A DNA stretch of 14,880 bases, from positions 1 through 14,880 of the forward strand of contig JAMFRX010000043.1 of assembly GCA_026224995.1 (NCBI GenBank). The letters run 5' to 3'. The notes under the pieces are model-generated. The model was not told where the DNA came from. It saw only the letters and a program-made list of their open reading frames with translations, and did no database searches. Below are positions 13,853-14,880 of this stretch, piece by piece. The DNA comes from Puia dinghuensis. Its GTDB lineage: Bacteria; Bacteroidota; Bacteroidia; Chitinophagales; Chitinophagaceae. The translations under genes were made by a program, and so were the position numbers. Each line of letters starts with the position of its first letter. The stretch's first letter is position 1.

Positions 13853-14803
13853 GATGATCTTTCCTTTGGTCTCGCCGCCCATGAGATCGACGCTCCTTTG
13901 GATGAAGCTGGTGAGGTTATTGCCTTTGAGCAAACCCTGGGACAGCAGCGCCAGATCGGATAGATTGTGAACCAGCTTTTCCTGCCTGTTCTTATCGCTT
14001 TCCTTGAGAATGGATTGGTAGATCGGATGATTGCCATTGACGGTGAGCGTTACCTCATCGGGCATATTGGCATAGAAGCTGCCCATCGCGCCGTTCATGG
14101 CAGCCATATCTTTCATCCGGCGCATGAACTCGGGGCGGGTAGCGATGATGGGGGGCGCTTCGGCGTTGAGCCCTTTGACCTCTACCGTCGTGTGCAGCTC
14201 GGGTATCTGCCGGCCGAACAATTCCTTTAAGGTAGATTCTTCGTCGGCGCTGAGCACGCTGGCGGTAGTCTCGGCTTTGTCTATCAGGTTGTCGGCAATA
14301 TCCGCATCCACGCGCGTGAAGTGGACCTTTTCCCATTTAGATTCCATCTGATTGATGAAGGCTGCGTCGATGAGGGTTTCCATCTTAACGACGGTATATC
14401 CTTTGGCCTGCGCCTGACGGATATAGCTATCCTGCTGTATGGGATTGGTGGTATATAGAATGACCAATTGCTCTTCCTTATTCTTTTGCAGGCTTTCTGT
14501 AGCCGTACGATATTCGTCGAGGGTATAGAATGTTCCGCCCTTGACATCTTCGAAGATGTGGAATTTCGCGGCCTTCTCGAGGAATTTATCGTCTGTCATC
14601 ATCCCATACTTCACGAACAGGCCGAGGCTTTCCCATTTTTCCTCGAACTCCTTGCGTTCTTTGGTGAAGATATCTTCCAGCTTATCGGCTACTTTTTTGG
14701 TGATGTGGTTGTTGATCTTTTTGACGTTCGGGTCGCCCTGCAGGTAGCTTCGGCTAACGTTGAGCGGGATATCGGGGCTGTCGATGACGCCCTGCAGGAG
14801 CAT
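13841..14803 (-). CDS. htpG: Chaperone HtpG (Hsp90), C-terminal part, 5' end disrupted or missing
   Basis: The 320-residue frame is the middle and C-terminal part of the Hsp90-type chaperone HtpG. The conserved LLQGVIDSPDIPLNVSRSYLQ region (split here only for naming) begins right at the first Met, followed by KKINNHITKKVADKLEDIF, the EEKWESLGLFVKYG segment, FTRVDADIADNLI and the dimerisation end up to GKIILEA. In a full HtpG of about 610-630 residues some 300 residues should precede this, including the whole ATP-binding domain. Here the frame meets TAG at 14846-14848, and family-like sequence ends at about 14806; residues read upstream (QRRPVGADFR) do not match HtpG. The Met at 14803 is therefore unlikely to be a natural start. 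The piece is either a truncated gene or a join error at the contig end. Confidence 0.88.
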   Translation of the reverse strand: MLLQGVIDSPDIPLNVSRSYLQGDPNVKKINNHITKKVADKLEDIFTKERKEFEEKWESLGLFVKYGMMTDDKFLEKAAKFHIFEDVKGGTFYTLDEYRTATESLQKNKEEQLVILYTTNPIQQDSYIRQAQAKGYTVVKMETLIDAAFINQMESKWEKVHFTRVDADIADNLIDKAETTASVLSADEESTLKELFGRQIPELHTTVEVKGLNAEAPPIIATRPEFMRRMKDMAAMNGAMGSFYANMPDEVTLTVNGNHPIYQSILKESDKNRQEKLVHNLSDLALLSQGLLKGNNLTSFIQRSVDLMGGETKGKIILEA

Positions 14804-14880
14804 CAGGCGGAAATCGGCGCCAACTGGGCGCCTCTGGATGTCGATCTATCCGGGCATCACTACCGCGCCATGCGGATCGA
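14804..14880. other. Right-edge segment with no HtpG similarity
   Basis: These 77 bases should encode the HtpG middle domain but do not in any minus frame. The htpG frame has a TAG at 14846-14848. The plus strand stays open in the frame of 14801 and reads GANWAPLDVDLSGHHYRAMR, which is protein-like, so a different gene may begin or continue here. A GGCGCC-aactg-GGCGCC inverted repeat sits at 14816-14832, close to the break. Confidence 0.4.

Noticed and set aside
1..14880. Mobile element, CRISPR array, defence system, tRNA or rRNA
   Set aside because: No transposase, integrase, terminal inverted repeats, regularly spaced repeats or RNA-gene signatures were found on either strand.

Overview
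The window looks like a chromosomal segment from a Bacteroidota bacterium, most likely a member of the Chitinophagaceae. Four things point there: promoters of the TTTG-N19-TAnnTTTG type (clearest at 10876-10906), A-rich leaders mostly without Shine-Dalgarno sites, the Bacteroidota-only families DUF4296 and DUF4835, and the conserved order bamD, omega-like subunit, coaBC, DUF4835.

Layout. 1-386 (-) is the N-terminal part of a NarL-type response regulator that runs off the left edge. 387-996 is an AT-rich stretch with no convincing gene; it holds one good promoter-like site and small repeats. 997-3726 (+) is a four-gene signalling block: a 125-residue protein of unknown function, a seven-helix membrane protein, a HisKA_3 histidine kinase with one membrane helix, and a NarL-type response regulator. 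3738-9060 (-) is a run of seven tightly spaced genes: bamD, the omega-like RNA polymerase subunit, coaBC, a DUF4835 protein, a DUF4296 lipoprotein, then scoA and scoB. A 12-bp perfect terminator hairpin at 9108-9135 separates it from an OmpA-family outer-membrane protein (9153-10826, -). Divergent from that, 11032-13737 (+) carries a long-chain polyprenyl diphosphate synthase and recJ. 13841-14803 (-) is the C-terminal half of HtpG. Its reading frame is interrupted by a TAG at 14846-14848, and HtpG-like sequence stops at about 14806.

How the genes fit together. The left block looks like a two-component system whose membrane sensor may be a separate polypeptide from the kinase; that is inference from gene order. 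The central run mixes outer-membrane assembly (BamD), the transcription machinery (omega), coenzyme A synthesis (CoaBC), two cell-envelope proteins, and the two subunits of a CoA transferase. Most of the window is ordinary core genome. The least explained items are the unknown 125-residue protein with its 7TM partner, the non-coding 387-996 stretch, the duplicated htpG 3' end, and the broken htpG at the right edge. I see no CRISPR array, tRNA, rRNA, insertion sequence, phage gene or defence system.
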